Below are positions 7,296-15,075 of a DNA stretch of 64,000 nt, piece after piece (the first letter of the stretch is position 1; every line of letters begins with the position of its first letter). Location of the stretch: positions 28,114-92,113 of the forward strand of contig CAVAPB010000005.1 in the NCBI GenBank assembly GCA_963590415.1, in the 5' to 3' direction. A program made the position numbers and the translations under genes. The stretch is from Fimenecus sp963590415 (GTDB taxonomy: Bacteria; Bacillota; Clostridia; Oscillospirales; Acutalibacteraceae). Below the pieces are notes generated by a model, which was not told the DNA's origin, searched no databases, and saw nothing but the letters and a program-made list of their open reading frames with translations.

Positions 7296-8543
7296 TTATT
7301 GAATATACTGTTTAATAGTTTCAAGGTAATGGATGTTGACAGTGGCGTCTATGAGCGTTCCGTTTTCGGTGTATTCCTCGGAATGGATTGCGCCGTCATT
7401 TCTTATATCCGCAATTATCGAGCCCTTGTCAAACGGGATAAGCAGCTTTTTTCTCACCCTGTTTTTCGGCAAGGCTTCCTCAATAGCGGCAAGAAGCTCG
7501 TCCGTGCCCTCGCCGTTGAGGGCACTTATCATAACCGCTCTGCCGATCGTCGGCAAATCGTAGATGTCGGGCACAAGGTCGCACTTGTTCATTACGGAAA
7601 TTACGGGCGTTTGCTCACATTCAAGCTCACGCAACAGGTTCGCCGTAACCTCAAGGTGTTCCGCACACTCGTCGCTCGACGCATCGCACACATTGAGTAT
7701 CAGGTCGGCGTTTTTCGCCTCTTCAAGCGTTGACTTGAAAGCCTCGACAAGCTTGTGAGGAAGTCTTCTTACAAGTCCTACGGTATCTATGAGCATAACA
7801 TCCTGCCCGTTCGGAAGAGTCAGCTTCCTTGCGGTCGGGTCAAGAGTTGCAAAAAGCTTATCCTCGGCAAGCACGCCCGCATTCGTCAGCGTATTCATAA
7901 GCGTTGACTTGCCTGCGTTGGTATATCCGACTATCGCAACGGAGATTATACCGTCCTTTTTCCTGCGGTTACGCATTGTGTTGCGGCGCTTTTCAATCTG
8001 CTTTAATTCGTCCTCAAGGGCGTAAATTTTACGGCGCATATGCCGCTTATCGCTCTCGAGCTTGCTCTCGCCGGGGCCTCTTGTGCCGATACCGCCGCCG
8101 AGCCTGGAAAGGCTTTTACCTTTACCCGTCAAAAACGGCAATGAATATTTAAGCTGAGCCAATTCAACCTGTAATTTGCCCTCCCTGCTCCTCGCTCTCA
8201 AAGCAAAAATGTCAAGAATGAGCATTGTGCGGTCGATTACCCTTGTGTCGGTAATGTCCTCAATGTTTTTAAGCTGTGCGGGAGACAGCTCGTCATCGGC
8301 AACAATAAGGTCGATGGCGTTATTTCTGCAAATCTCGCTTATCTCCTGTATTCTGCCGCTTCCCACATATGTCGCCGGATTAACCGATGGCATTTTCTGC
8401 GTTGAAGTGACAACCGCTTCGCCGCCTGCTGTCTCAACAAGCAAGGCGAGCTCCTCTATGGATTCCTCGGCATTGAAATCGCCCGTGTCAACCGAAATAA
8501 GCATTACCCTCTCGGGAGCGTCGATGTTTTCAAAAAAAGCCAT
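7296..8543 (-). CDS. hflX: HflX ribosome-associated GTPase
   Basis: A 415-residue GTPase that binds the 50S subunit and rescues or splits stalled ribosomes under stress. Domains in order are the N-terminal HflX domain (residues 1-105, with the VGSGRIQEI motif), the glycine-rich linker GGGIGTRGPGESKLE (about 145-160), a coiled coil, then the G domain with G1 VGYTNAGKST, G3 DTVGLV, G4 NKCD and G5 SALNG. The start ATG at 8543 follows AAGGAG. It lies 9 bases downstream of the ABC exporter genes and is transcribed with them, as seen with some antibiotic-resistance HflX homologues, though a resistance role is not shown here. Confidence 0.93.
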   Translation of the reverse strand: MAFFENIDAPERVMLISVDTGDFNAEESIEELALLVETAGGEAVVTSTQKMPSVNPATYVGSGRIQEISEICRNNAIDLIVADDELSPAQLKNIEDITDTRVIDRTMLILDIFALRARSREGKLQVELAQLKYSLPFLTGKGKSLSRLGGGIGTRGPGESKLESDKRHMRRKIYALEDELKQIEKRRNTMRNRRKKDGIISVAIVGYTNAGKSTLMNTLTNAGVLAEDKLFATLDPTARKLTLPNGQDVMLIDTVGLVRRLPHKLVEAFKSTLEEAKNADLILNVCDASSDECAEHLEVTANLLRELECEQTPVISVMNKCDLVPDIYDLPTIGRAVMISALNGEGTDELLAAIEEALPKNRVRKKLLIPFDKGSIIADIRNDGAIHSEEYTENGTLIDATVNIHYLETIKQYIQ

Positions 8544-8552
8544 ACCGTCTCC

Positions 8553-10280
8553 TTAATAGACCGCAAACTGACTGTTATAAAGCTCGGAATAAAAGCCGCC
8601 CTTTTCAAGCAATTCCTCGTGGGTGCCTCGCTCTATAATTGCGCCGTCCTTCATAACAAGTATTCTGTCCGCATTTTTTATTGTTGAAAGCCTGTGAGCG
8701 ACGATAAACGCCGTTCTGCCGTTCATAAGCTCAAGGAATGCCTTTTGTATTCTTAATTCCGTTCTTGTATCGATGCTTGAAGTCGCCTCGTCAAGAATGA
8801 GCATCGGCGGGTCGGAAAGCATTACTCTCGCAATGGAAATCAACTGCCGCTGACCCTGTGAAAGATTGTCGCCGTTACCTGTAATAATTGTTTCGTAGCC
8901 GTCGGGCAAGCGCTTGATAAAGCTGTGTGCATGAGCCTTTTTAGCCGCTTCGATAACCTCGGCTTCGGTAGCGTCGGGCTTTCCGTAAGCAATATTCTCA
9001 TAGATAGTACCCGAGAACAGCCAGGTGTCCTGAAGCACCATACCGAACTGACTGTGGAGACTTTCCCTTGTAACCTCGGTTATATCATTTCCGTCAACGG
9101 TAATTTTGCCCGAGTTAATCTCATAAAAACGCATAAGAAGATTTATAAGCGTGGTTTTTCCGCAGCCCGTAGGTCCGACAAGCGCAACGGTCTGTCCGCT
9201 CTTTACGGAAAGGTTGAGGTCCTCGATAAATTTCTTTGTATCGGTATATGAAAACTCGACATTTTTAAGCTCGACATCGCCCTTTACGGCTTCAAGCTCT
9301 CTGTTGCCCTCGTCGCTCTCCTCCTCGGGTGCGTCAAGCACGGAGAAAATACGCTCGGCAGAGCTTATGGCGTTCTGGAACTCCGCAATGACAGCCGAAA
9401 TCTCATTGAACGGCTTTGTATACTGCGAGCAGTAAGCAAGGAATGAAGCCAAAGCACCGACGGTTATTGCACCGCCGACAACATATATACCGCCGAAAAC
9501 GGCAACAGCCGCATAGACAAGCGCATTGACAAACCTTGTAAGCGGGTTTGTAAGCGCCGAATAGAAATGAGCTATAACGCCCACCTTTTCCCACTTGTTG
9601 TTCATATCCCTGAACTCTTCGGTGGTCTTTTCTTGCATATTGAACGCCTTGACAACCTGTGCGCCGTCTATCATCTCCGAAGCATAGCCCGTAAGCTGAC
9701 CTCTGAGCCTTGCCTGCTCGGTGTACTTTGAGTGAGCTCTCTTTGCGATAAATGACGCCATAAAAAACGAAACGGGAGTAAGCAGCATAACGACAAGCGT
9801 GATATACGGATTTATGGTAAACATAAATACAAGCGTCGCAAGGATTGTGACAATACCCGAAAGCACCTGCGTAAAGCCCTGTAAAAGTCCCGTCGAAACA
9901 ATATCGACATCCGTGATTACAGAGTTTATAAGGTCGCCGTGCGGCACGCTGTCAATATATTTAAGTCCGACCCTGTTAAGCTTTGAAATCGTTTCCCGTC
10001 TCAAAAGCTTGACGGTCTTATACGACAGCTTGTTTGAGTTGTAGGTCATTATCCACTGAAGTATTGCCGAAGCGATAACTATCACAAAAAGCTCGACGCA
10101 AACCTTTATAAGCGCCGAAAAGTCAACATTGTCCTTGCCGACTATGCAGTCAATACCCTTACCGATCATTATCGGAACAAGCAGGGAAAGCAATATTCCG
10201 CCTATTGCGGAAATGACGGCAAAAGCGATATTGGCTCTGAACGGTTTTACATATTTGAAAAGTCTTTTTACCGTTTTCAC
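8553..10280 (-). CDS. Heterodimeric ABC exporter subunit with canonical catalytic Glu
   Basis: A 575-residue half-transporter: six predicted membrane helices (about residues 15-300) and a nucleotide-binding domain. Walker A is GPTGCGKTT, the signature is LSQGQRQLISIARV, and Walker B is MLILDEATSSID with the catalytic Glu. The partner encoded just upstream has Asp at that position, so the pair fits the asymmetric BmrCD/LmrCD/TM287-288 class of multidrug exporters, with this gene supplying the competent Walker B. The start is GTG at 10280, which overlaps the partner's TGA as GTGA and follows GAGGTG by 8 bases. The cargo is unknown. Confidence 0.9.
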   Translation of the reverse strand: MKTVKRLFKYVKPFRANIAFAVISAIGGILLSLLVPIMIGKGIDCIVGKDNVDFSALIKVCVELFVIVIASAILQWIMTYNSNKLSYKTVKLLRRETISKLNRVGLKYIDSVPHGDLINSVITDVDIVSTGLLQGFTQVLSGIVTILATLVFMFTINPYITLVVMLLTPVSFFMASFIAKRAHSKYTEQARLRGQLTGYASEMIDGAQVVKAFNMQEKTTEEFRDMNNKWEKVGVIAHFYSALTNPLTRFVNALVYAAVAVFGGIYVVGGAITVGALASFLAYCSQYTKPFNEISAVIAEFQNAISSAERIFSVLDAPEEESDEGNRELEAVKGDVELKNVEFSYTDTKKFIEDLNLSVKSGQTVALVGPTGCGKTTLINLLMRFYEINSGKITVDGNDITEVTRESLHSQFGMVLQDTWLFSGTIYENIAYGKPDATEAEVIEAAKKAHAHSFIKRLPDGYETIITGNGDNLSQGQRQLISIARVMLSDPPMLILDEATSSIDTRTELRIQKAFLELMNGRTAFIVAHRLSTIKNADRILVMKDGAIIERGTHEELLEKGGFYSELYNSQFAVY

Positions 10281-12004
10281 TGTGCGTTCACCTCTTTTTC
10301 CGAAAGCTGAGAAAGGCAAATTTCATTATATACCTCGTTGTTTTTGTAGAGCTCGGAATGTATTCCTACTCCCGAAATGCCACCCTCGTTCATTACAATT
10401 ATCTTGTCGCAGTTCTTGACCGTGTTGACCCTCTGCGAAACGATAATTACCGTTGTTCCCGAAAGCTCGTCGTGTACAGCTTTGCGAAGCTTTGAGTCCG
10501 TCGCGAAGTCAAGAGCCGATGACGAATCGTCGAAAATTATAATCCTCGGGTTGCCGAGCAGGGCTCTTGCGATACAAAGCCTCTGCCTTTGTCCGCCAGA
10601 CAGGTTTTTACTGTTCTCGTTAATATCCGTATCAAGCTTTTTGGGCAGCTTTTCGACAAATTCCGCAGCCTGTGAAATTCTCAACGCCCTGTTCAAATCA
10701 TCTTCGGTTGCATTTTTGTCGCCGTAAAGCAGATTTTCACGCACCGTTCCCGAGAAAAGGCGGTTTTCCTGCGGTACGATATGGGCAATATCCCTCAAAG
10801 CCGAAAATTTATAATCGCGGACATCGTGTCCGAAAACATCTATTTCACCGCTGTCAACATCGTAAAATCGCATAATCAGGTTTACAAGAGTAGTTTTACC
10901 GCTTCCCGTACCGCCGATTACGCCGACCGTCTCCCCTGCGTTTATGCAAAGGTCAACATCCGTAAGAACATTTTCGTCAGCCTCGCCGTAGGAATAGCAA
11001 ACCTTTTTGAACTCAACCGCAGGTTTTTCTCCGTCAGCCTCGGTAAAGCGTGCGTTCTCGTCGGTCATACTCGGTGTGAAATCGAGCACCTCTTTAAGGC
11101 GCTGATAGCTTGCGCCCGCCTTTGTGAAAATTACGATAACATTTGAAAAGACGATAATCGAAAGCAAAATCTGCGTCATATAGTTTGTAAACGCAAGCAC
11201 CTCGCCCTGTGTGAGGTTGCCCGTGTTTACCTTTATTCCGCCGAAATAGAGGATTAAAACAATCGCCGTGTTCATAACCGCAAAGGTAAGCGGATTGAGC
11301 AGTGCCGTAAGCCTGCCGACCCGAACGCTGCGGACGGTAAGCTCCTCGTTAGCCTTTTCGAACTTCTCCTTTTCGTACTCTGTTCTTGAAAAAGCACGGA
11401 TAACACGCACGCCCGAAAGGCTGTCCTTTACGATTGAAGCCGCCTTGTCGAGCTTTTTCTGTATCTGAGAGTAGAGCGGCAGAGAGCGGCTTAAAATGTA
11501 ATAGAGAATACCGCTGACAAGCAGTGCCGCAACAAAGAAGATTATCGACATTTTGGCGTCAAGTCCGACCGCCGCTATGAGCGAGCCTGCTATCAAAAAC
11601 GGCGAACGGAAAACAAGGCGTATGAGCATTGCCACCGCCGACTGAATCTGCGTGATGTCGTTGGTTATTCTTGTTGTGAGCGATGCGCTTGTAAACTTGT
11701 CTATGTCCTCTCTCGACATAAGATTTATCTTGTCAAACACATCGTTCCTCAAATGGGTGCCCACACCCTGCTGAGCCACCGCCGCAGAATACTGGCAGAC
11801 AACCGCAAACAGCACTCCGAACAGCGCCAACAGGAAAAGCACAATTCCCATCTTGAAAATATATGCCTTATCGCCCACGGCAATGCCCTTGTCTATCATA
11901 CTCGCAACGGCAATCGGCACAAACAGCTCAAGTATGGCTTCAGCGAGCTTAAAAGCAGGTCCGAGGATAAATTGCTTTTTATAAAGATTGAAATACTTTT
12001 TCAT
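10277..12004 (-). CDS. Heterodimeric ABC exporter subunit with degenerate Walker B
   Basis: A 575-residue ABC half-exporter, first gene of the ABC-ABC-hflX run. Six membrane helices precede the nucleotide-binding domain. Walker A is GGTGSGKTT and the signature is LSGGQRQRLCIARA. Walker B is IIIFDDSSSALD, where Asp replaces the catalytic Glu; the H-loop is also altered (VIIVSQRV, with Gln instead of His). These are hallmarks of the degenerate half of asymmetric heterodimeric exporters. The start ATG at 12004 has a CGGAGAG site. It is divergently transcribed from the antiporter gene across a 187-bp gap. Confidence 0.9.
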   Translation of the reverse strand: MKKYFNLYKKQFILGPAFKLAEAILELFVPIAVASMIDKGIAVGDKAYIFKMGIVLFLLALFGVLFAVVCQYSAAVAQQGVGTHLRNDVFDKINLMSREDIDKFTSASLTTRITNDITQIQSAVAMLIRLVFRSPFLIAGSLIAAVGLDAKMSIIFFVAALLVSGILYYILSRSLPLYSQIQKKLDKAASIVKDSLSGVRVIRAFSRTEYEKEKFEKANEELTVRSVRVGRLTALLNPLTFAVMNTAIVLILYFGGIKVNTGNLTQGEVLAFTNYMTQILLSIIVFSNVIVIFTKAGASYQRLKEVLDFTPSMTDENARFTEADGEKPAVEFKKVCYSYGEADENVLTDVDLCINAGETVGVIGGTGSGKTTLVNLIMRFYDVDSGEIDVFGHDVRDYKFSALRDIAHIVPQENRLFSGTVRENLLYGDKNATEDDLNRALRISQAAEFVEKLPKKLDTDINENSKNLSGGQRQRLCIARALLGNPRIIIFDDSSSALDFATDSKLRKAVHDELSGTTVIIVSQRVNTVKNCDKIIVMNEGGISGVGIHSELYKNNEVYNEICLSQLSEKEVNAQ

Positions 12005-12128
12005 TTTGTCTCTCCGTAATTTATTTCTGTATATATCCTTTTAATTATACACTTTTTTTATTATTTTTCAATATTCAACCGCTCTTAGCCGCCTATTTTA
12101 TATAATGTTACAAAAATGTCTTTTTTAT

Positions 12129-12157
12129 TTGCATTACACTTATGCTTAGAGTATAAT
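12129..12157 (+). promoter_or_regulatory. Sigma-A-type promoter for the antiporter gene
   Basis: TTGCAT (12129-12134), a 17-bp spacer, and TATAAT (12152-12157). The start point would fall near 12164, about 28 bases before the preferred ATG. Confidence 0.75.
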
Positions 12158-12191
12158 TGACTACGGAAAAATGAGAAAGGATATGTGTTTT

Positions 12192-13385
12192 ATGGAAACT
12201 TATGCTGTGTTCAAAAGCTTGTGCATAATCATAATTGCCGCTAAAATTTTCGGAATAATCGCACGCAAGCTAAAAGCGCCGCAGGTTGTAGGCGAAATAA
12301 TCGCGGGACTTATTATAGGTCCGAGCGTACTGCACCTTGTTGACCAGACGGATTTTATATCTCAGCTTGCCGAAATCGGCGTTGTATTGCTTATGTTCTC
12401 GGCAGGTCTCGGAACCAATCTTAAAGATTTGGTACGGACAGGCTTCAAGGCGTTTTTGATTGCCTGTGCAGGCGTTTTTGTACCGCTCGTCGGCGGAACA
12501 CTGCTTTATTTTGCGTTTTACGGCGCTTCCCCGTGGGGCTCGCCCGATTTTTACAAGGCGGTATTTATCGGCGTTATTCTGACGGCTACTTCGGTCAGCA
12601 TTACCGTTCAAACGCTTAAAGAGCTCGGAAAGCTCTCAACAGAGGTCGGCACCACGATTATGAGCGCCGCAATTATAGACGATGTTATCGGAATTATCGT
12701 CCTCACTTTTGTAATCGGTATGAGCGGCGGCGAGGCAAAGCCTGTTTCGGTTATTGTCAAGACGGTTCTGTTCTTCGTATTTGCGTTTATTGTCGGTTAT
12801 ATCATTTATAAGATTTTCAGATTTTCGGACAAAATGTGGCCTCACACAAGGCGTATTCCGATTATGGGACTTGCGTTGTGCCTCGGCATGGCGTATGTTG
12901 CGGAAAAATACTTCGGAATTGCCGACATTACGGGCGCATATGTTGCGGGAATTATCCTTTGCAGTATTCACGACTCAAACTACATTGCCGAGAAAATGGA
13001 CATCAGCTCATATATGCTCTTCGGACCGGTATTTTTCGCAAGTATAGGTCTTAAGACCTCAATCGACGGCTTTACCGGCGAAATGCTGTTGTTTGCGGTG
13101 TGCTTTGTCATCGTAGGTCTTATATGCAAGATAATCGGCTGTTCGCTTATGGCGAAGGCTTGTAGGTTCAGATTTGCGGACTCTGTTAAAATCGGCGTCG
13201 GAATGATGACGCGAGGCGAGGTTGCGCTGATTGTGGCGCAAAAGGGTCTCTCCTGCGGAATAATCTCAAACGAATACTTTACACCCGTTATCGTGCTTAT
13301 TATGGTTTCATCAATCGTAACCCCGATAATACTCAAGCTTCTCTACTCGAAGGACGATAAGGAAGCGTTGAGCAAGGCACAATAA
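12192..13385 (+). CDS. CPA2 family cation/proton antiporter
   Basis: A 397-residue integral membrane protein of the CPA2 (KefB/NapA-like) family with about 12-13 hydrophobic segments. It keeps the paired acidic motif IIDDVIGII, typical of electrogenic Na+(K+)/H+ exchangers of this clan, and the early AGLIIGPSVL and later GMMTRGEVALIV signatures. There is no C-terminal RCK (TrkA-N) domain, so it is not a full KefB/KefC. Start choice is uncertain: ATG codons occur at 12171, 12183 and 12192. The last is preferred because AAAGGA lies about 10 bases before it. It is monocistronic, with a promoter at 12129 and a strong terminator after the stop. Confidence 0.88.
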   Translation: METYAVFKSLCIIIIAAKIFGIIARKLKAPQVVGEIIAGLIIGPSVLHLVDQTDFISQLAEIGVVLLMFSAGLGTNLKDLVRTGFKAFLIACAGVFVPLVGGTLLYFAFYGASPWGSPDFYKAVFIGVILTATSVSITVQTLKELGKLSTEVGTTIMSAAIIDDVIGIIVLTFVIGMSGGEAKPVSVIVKTVLFFVFAFIVGYIIYKIFRFSDKMWPHTRRIPIMGLALCLGMAYVAEKYFGIADITGAYVAGIILCSIHDSNYIAEKMDISSYMLFGPVFFASIGLKTSIDGFTGEMLLFAVCFVIVGLICKIIGCSLMAKACRFRFADSVKIGVGMMTRGEVALIVAQKGLSCGIISNEYFTPVIVLIMVSSIVTPIILKLLYSKDDKEALSKAQ

Positions 13386-13402
13386 AGTAAAAAGCATTTT
13401 GA

Positions 13403-13431
13403 GAGGAAGGGTTGCTCCCTTCCTCTTTTTT
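13403..13431 (+). terminator. Terminator after the antiporter gene
   Basis: Perfect 9-bp stem GAGGAAGGG / CCCTTCCTC (13403-13411 with 13417-13425) with a 5-base loop, followed by TTTTTT. Confidence 0.92.
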
Positions 13432-13438
13432 ATGCAAC

Positions 13439-13792
13439 AAAAAATCGCCGCAAGCGATATGAAGCTTGCGACGACATGGTGGATGTTAACGGACTTGAGG
13501 CTTCGCCTCAGTTCGTTTGCTTCGCAAACCTCCGCTTATTTTTATATCCCTTTTGACTTCGCTGCGCTTCGCAAAAGCCGGATTATGCGGTTCAAGTCCG
13601 TCAACAAATTTACAAGAAAACAAATTTATAACTATAACAATTTTTCATATCCGTATAAACAAATTAAACGGGGTCCCCGAAAAGCCTGCTTTTTGGGGAA
13701 AAGGAGGAGCGGCGCAATGAGTGCGAGGCGATAAAAAATCGCCGCAAGCGATATGAAGCTTGCGACGACGTGGTGGATGTTAACGGACTTGA
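13439..13792. repeat. 60-bp direct repeat carrying the tRNA-Val 3' end
   Basis: Two near-identical 60-bp copies (one mismatch) lie at 13439-13498 and 13733-13792. The right copy contains the last 22 bases of the tRNA-Val gene plus 38 bases beyond its 3' end. The left copy is therefore a detached tRNA 3' end. Between them is 234 bp with no gene. It includes small hairpins near 13498-13529 and an inverted copy of the T-arm (GCGGTTCAAGTCCGT near 13588). The non-tRNA part resembles the end of the larger repeat found at 19651 and 51222. This resembles an eroded attachment-site pair, but no integrase is nearby. Confidence 0.75.
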
Positions 13793-13846
13793 ACCGCTGA
13801 CCCTTCGCACGTCAAGCGAATGCTCTGCCAACTGAGCTAAACATCC
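13771..13846 (-). tRNA. tRNA-Val (anticodon GAC)
   Basis: Reads 5' GGATGTTTAGCTCAG at 13846 to a genome-encoded CCA ending at 13771. All arms can be drawn: the acceptor pair GGATGTT/AACATCC with discriminator A, a D-arm GCTCAGTTGGCAGAGC, an anticodon stem TTCGC/GCGAA with loop TTGACGT (anticodon GAC, valine), and the T-arm around GGTTCAAGTCC. Length is 76 with CCA. Its 3' end is duplicated about 294 bp downstream. Confidence 0.93.
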
Positions 13847-13899
13847 TTGGTTTTGAGTGTACCGATATTATACAGTAATATCCGAATTTATGCAACACA

Positions 13900-14154
13900 T
13901 CATTTGAAAATTATTCCCGCAATAAACAAAAAAATCACGCCGGGTATGCCGCCGACTGCCGAAAGCGCAAGCGTATGGGAGTTTATACTCGGTCCTATCC
14001 CGAAAAATCCGCCGACATATTTTGCCGCAAACAGCGCAACAAGTCCCTGCATTGCTGTCAGCAGCAGTACCGAAAAAAACCGTTTTGTCCTTATCATTGA
14101 AACCATTATTGCAAGTCCGACAACCGCAAACAGGCAATATACAGCCGTGTTCAT
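13900..14154 (-). CDS. bofA: BofA-like pro-sigma-K processing inhibitor
   Basis: An 84-residue membrane protein resembling BofA. In Bacillus, BofA holds the SpoIVFB protease inactive in the mother cell so that pro-sigma-K is cleaved only on a forespore signal. Two or three hydrophobic segments are visible, and the C-terminal half has the family pattern NSHTLALSAVGGIPGVIFLFI, matching the BofA motif of Asn/Gly-Ile-Pro-Gly. The start ATG at 14154 follows AAGGAG. With SpoVAC it is one of the two sporulation genes here. recR and other usual neighbours of bofA are absent. Identification rests on length, topology and the C-terminal motif. Confidence 0.78.
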   Translation of the reverse strand: MNTAVYCLFAVVGLAIMVSMIRTKRFFSVLLLTAMQGLVALFAAKYVGGFFGIGPSINSHTLALSAVGGIPGVIFLFIAGIIFK

Positions 14155-14255
14155 ATTACCACTCCTTTTTTTGAATTTTATGCTTATCGGGGCACAAAAT
14201 ATGACGGTCGGCTTGTTAACAATATTTTAATTTTGCTGTTTTTGTTCATTTAAGG

Positions 14256-14284
14256 TTGACCTATTATGTAAAATAAAGTAAAAT
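14256..14284 (+). promoter_or_regulatory. Sigma-A-type promoter for the 14335 gene
   Basis: TTGACC (14256-14261), a 17-bp spacer, then TAAAAT (14279-14284). The spacer and -10 lie in a short direct repeat of AAATAAAGTA (about 14271-14290). Confidence 0.65.
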
Positions 14285-14334
14285 AAAGTAAGATTATAAC
14301 TTCTTTATATATATAGAACACGGTGCAAATAAAA

Positions 14335-15006
14335 ATGAAAAAAATATTTTCTTTTGAAGTATTTGACATTATACCTTGTCCCGACGGAATTATTCTCTCA
14401 CAAAAAGAACTGTTCAACGGAACAAGCTATAAGGTAAGTTTTCTTCAATACAGCGTTGTAACGGGCAAGCTTTCGCCTGTTACAAAAGACTTCTATCAAC
14501 TTAATAAATTCGGTGAAAACTATACGGCGATATGCGACGAAATCGGCGACTATGTTACCTGCGAGGCGACTGTTTTCAAAAACAGAAATGTCGCTGTTGT
14601 GTATCCGAGCGGCGAAACCGGCATTTTTGACAAGCATGGCAAGCCTGTTTGGACGGGCGATCTTATTTACCGCGATTGCCCGATAAACGGTGCCGTTGCG
14701 GACGGCGTTTATTTTTGGACGACGGTTCCGCTCCAGAATTCGATCATCAATTATTCGGTTCCGCACAAAAAGTTCAGTATGCGTATAGGAAGCGAAAATT
14801 CCCTGACCTTCAGCGAGCCTGTTTCCCTGAGCATATACAGGAAAGAATTGTTCGTCTGCAATGCGGGTTCAAACAAGATACGCAAGGTGAACCTCGGCAA
14901 TTACCTTGTAAGCGACTACAAGCAATTTGATGAACCTGTGTACAGATATATCCGTTCATCACTCAAGGAATTTGTTGTTCTGAGTTCTGGTGTTTATGTT
15001 CTTTAA
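14335..15006 (+). CDS. Hypothetical protein with beta-propeller-like repeats
   Basis: A 223-residue protein I cannot assign. It lacks a signal peptide and membrane segments. The sequence has recurring beta-rich blocks with short turns, such as IIPCPDGIILSQKE, VAVVYPSGETGIFDKHGKPVW and LSIYRKELFVCNAGSNKIRKVN. The last resembles a blade of NHL or WD-like propellers, so a small propeller-type fold is possible. A GTG at 14323 is an alternative start; ATG at 14335 is chosen, and neither has a strong ribosome site. It is monocistronic, with a promoter at 14256 and a strong shared terminator downstream. Function unknown. Confidence 0.7.
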   Translation: MKKIFSFEVFDIIPCPDGIILSQKELFNGTSYKVSFLQYSVVTGKLSPVTKDFYQLNKFGENYTAICDEIGDYVTCEATVFKNRNVAVVYPSGETGIFDKHGKPVWTGDLIYRDCPINGAVADGVYFWTTVPLQNSIINYSVPHKKFSMRIGSENSLTFSEPVSLSIYRKELFVCNAGSNKIRKVNLGNYLVSDYKQFDEPVYRYIRSSLKEFVVLSSGVYVL

Positions 15007-15020
15007 TTTAATATGAAAAT

Positions 15021-15060
15021 ACGCTCTCACAATCATACGGTCGTGAGAGCGTTAATTTTT
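15021..15060. terminator. Bidirectional terminator between the 14335 gene and uraA
   Basis: Perfect 10-bp stem ACGCTCTCAC / GTGAGAGCGT (15021-15030 with 15043-15052), followed by TAATTTTT on the plus strand and by ATTTTC on the minus strand. It lies between convergent genes and can serve both. Confidence 0.88.
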
Positions 15061-15075
15061 ATGCTTTTTGAGAAA

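Noticed and set aside
13439..13850. Prophage or integrative element at tRNA-Val
   Set aside because: Only 294 bp separates the repeated tRNA ends. No integrase, excisionase or phage gene is present, so at most a remnant is supported.
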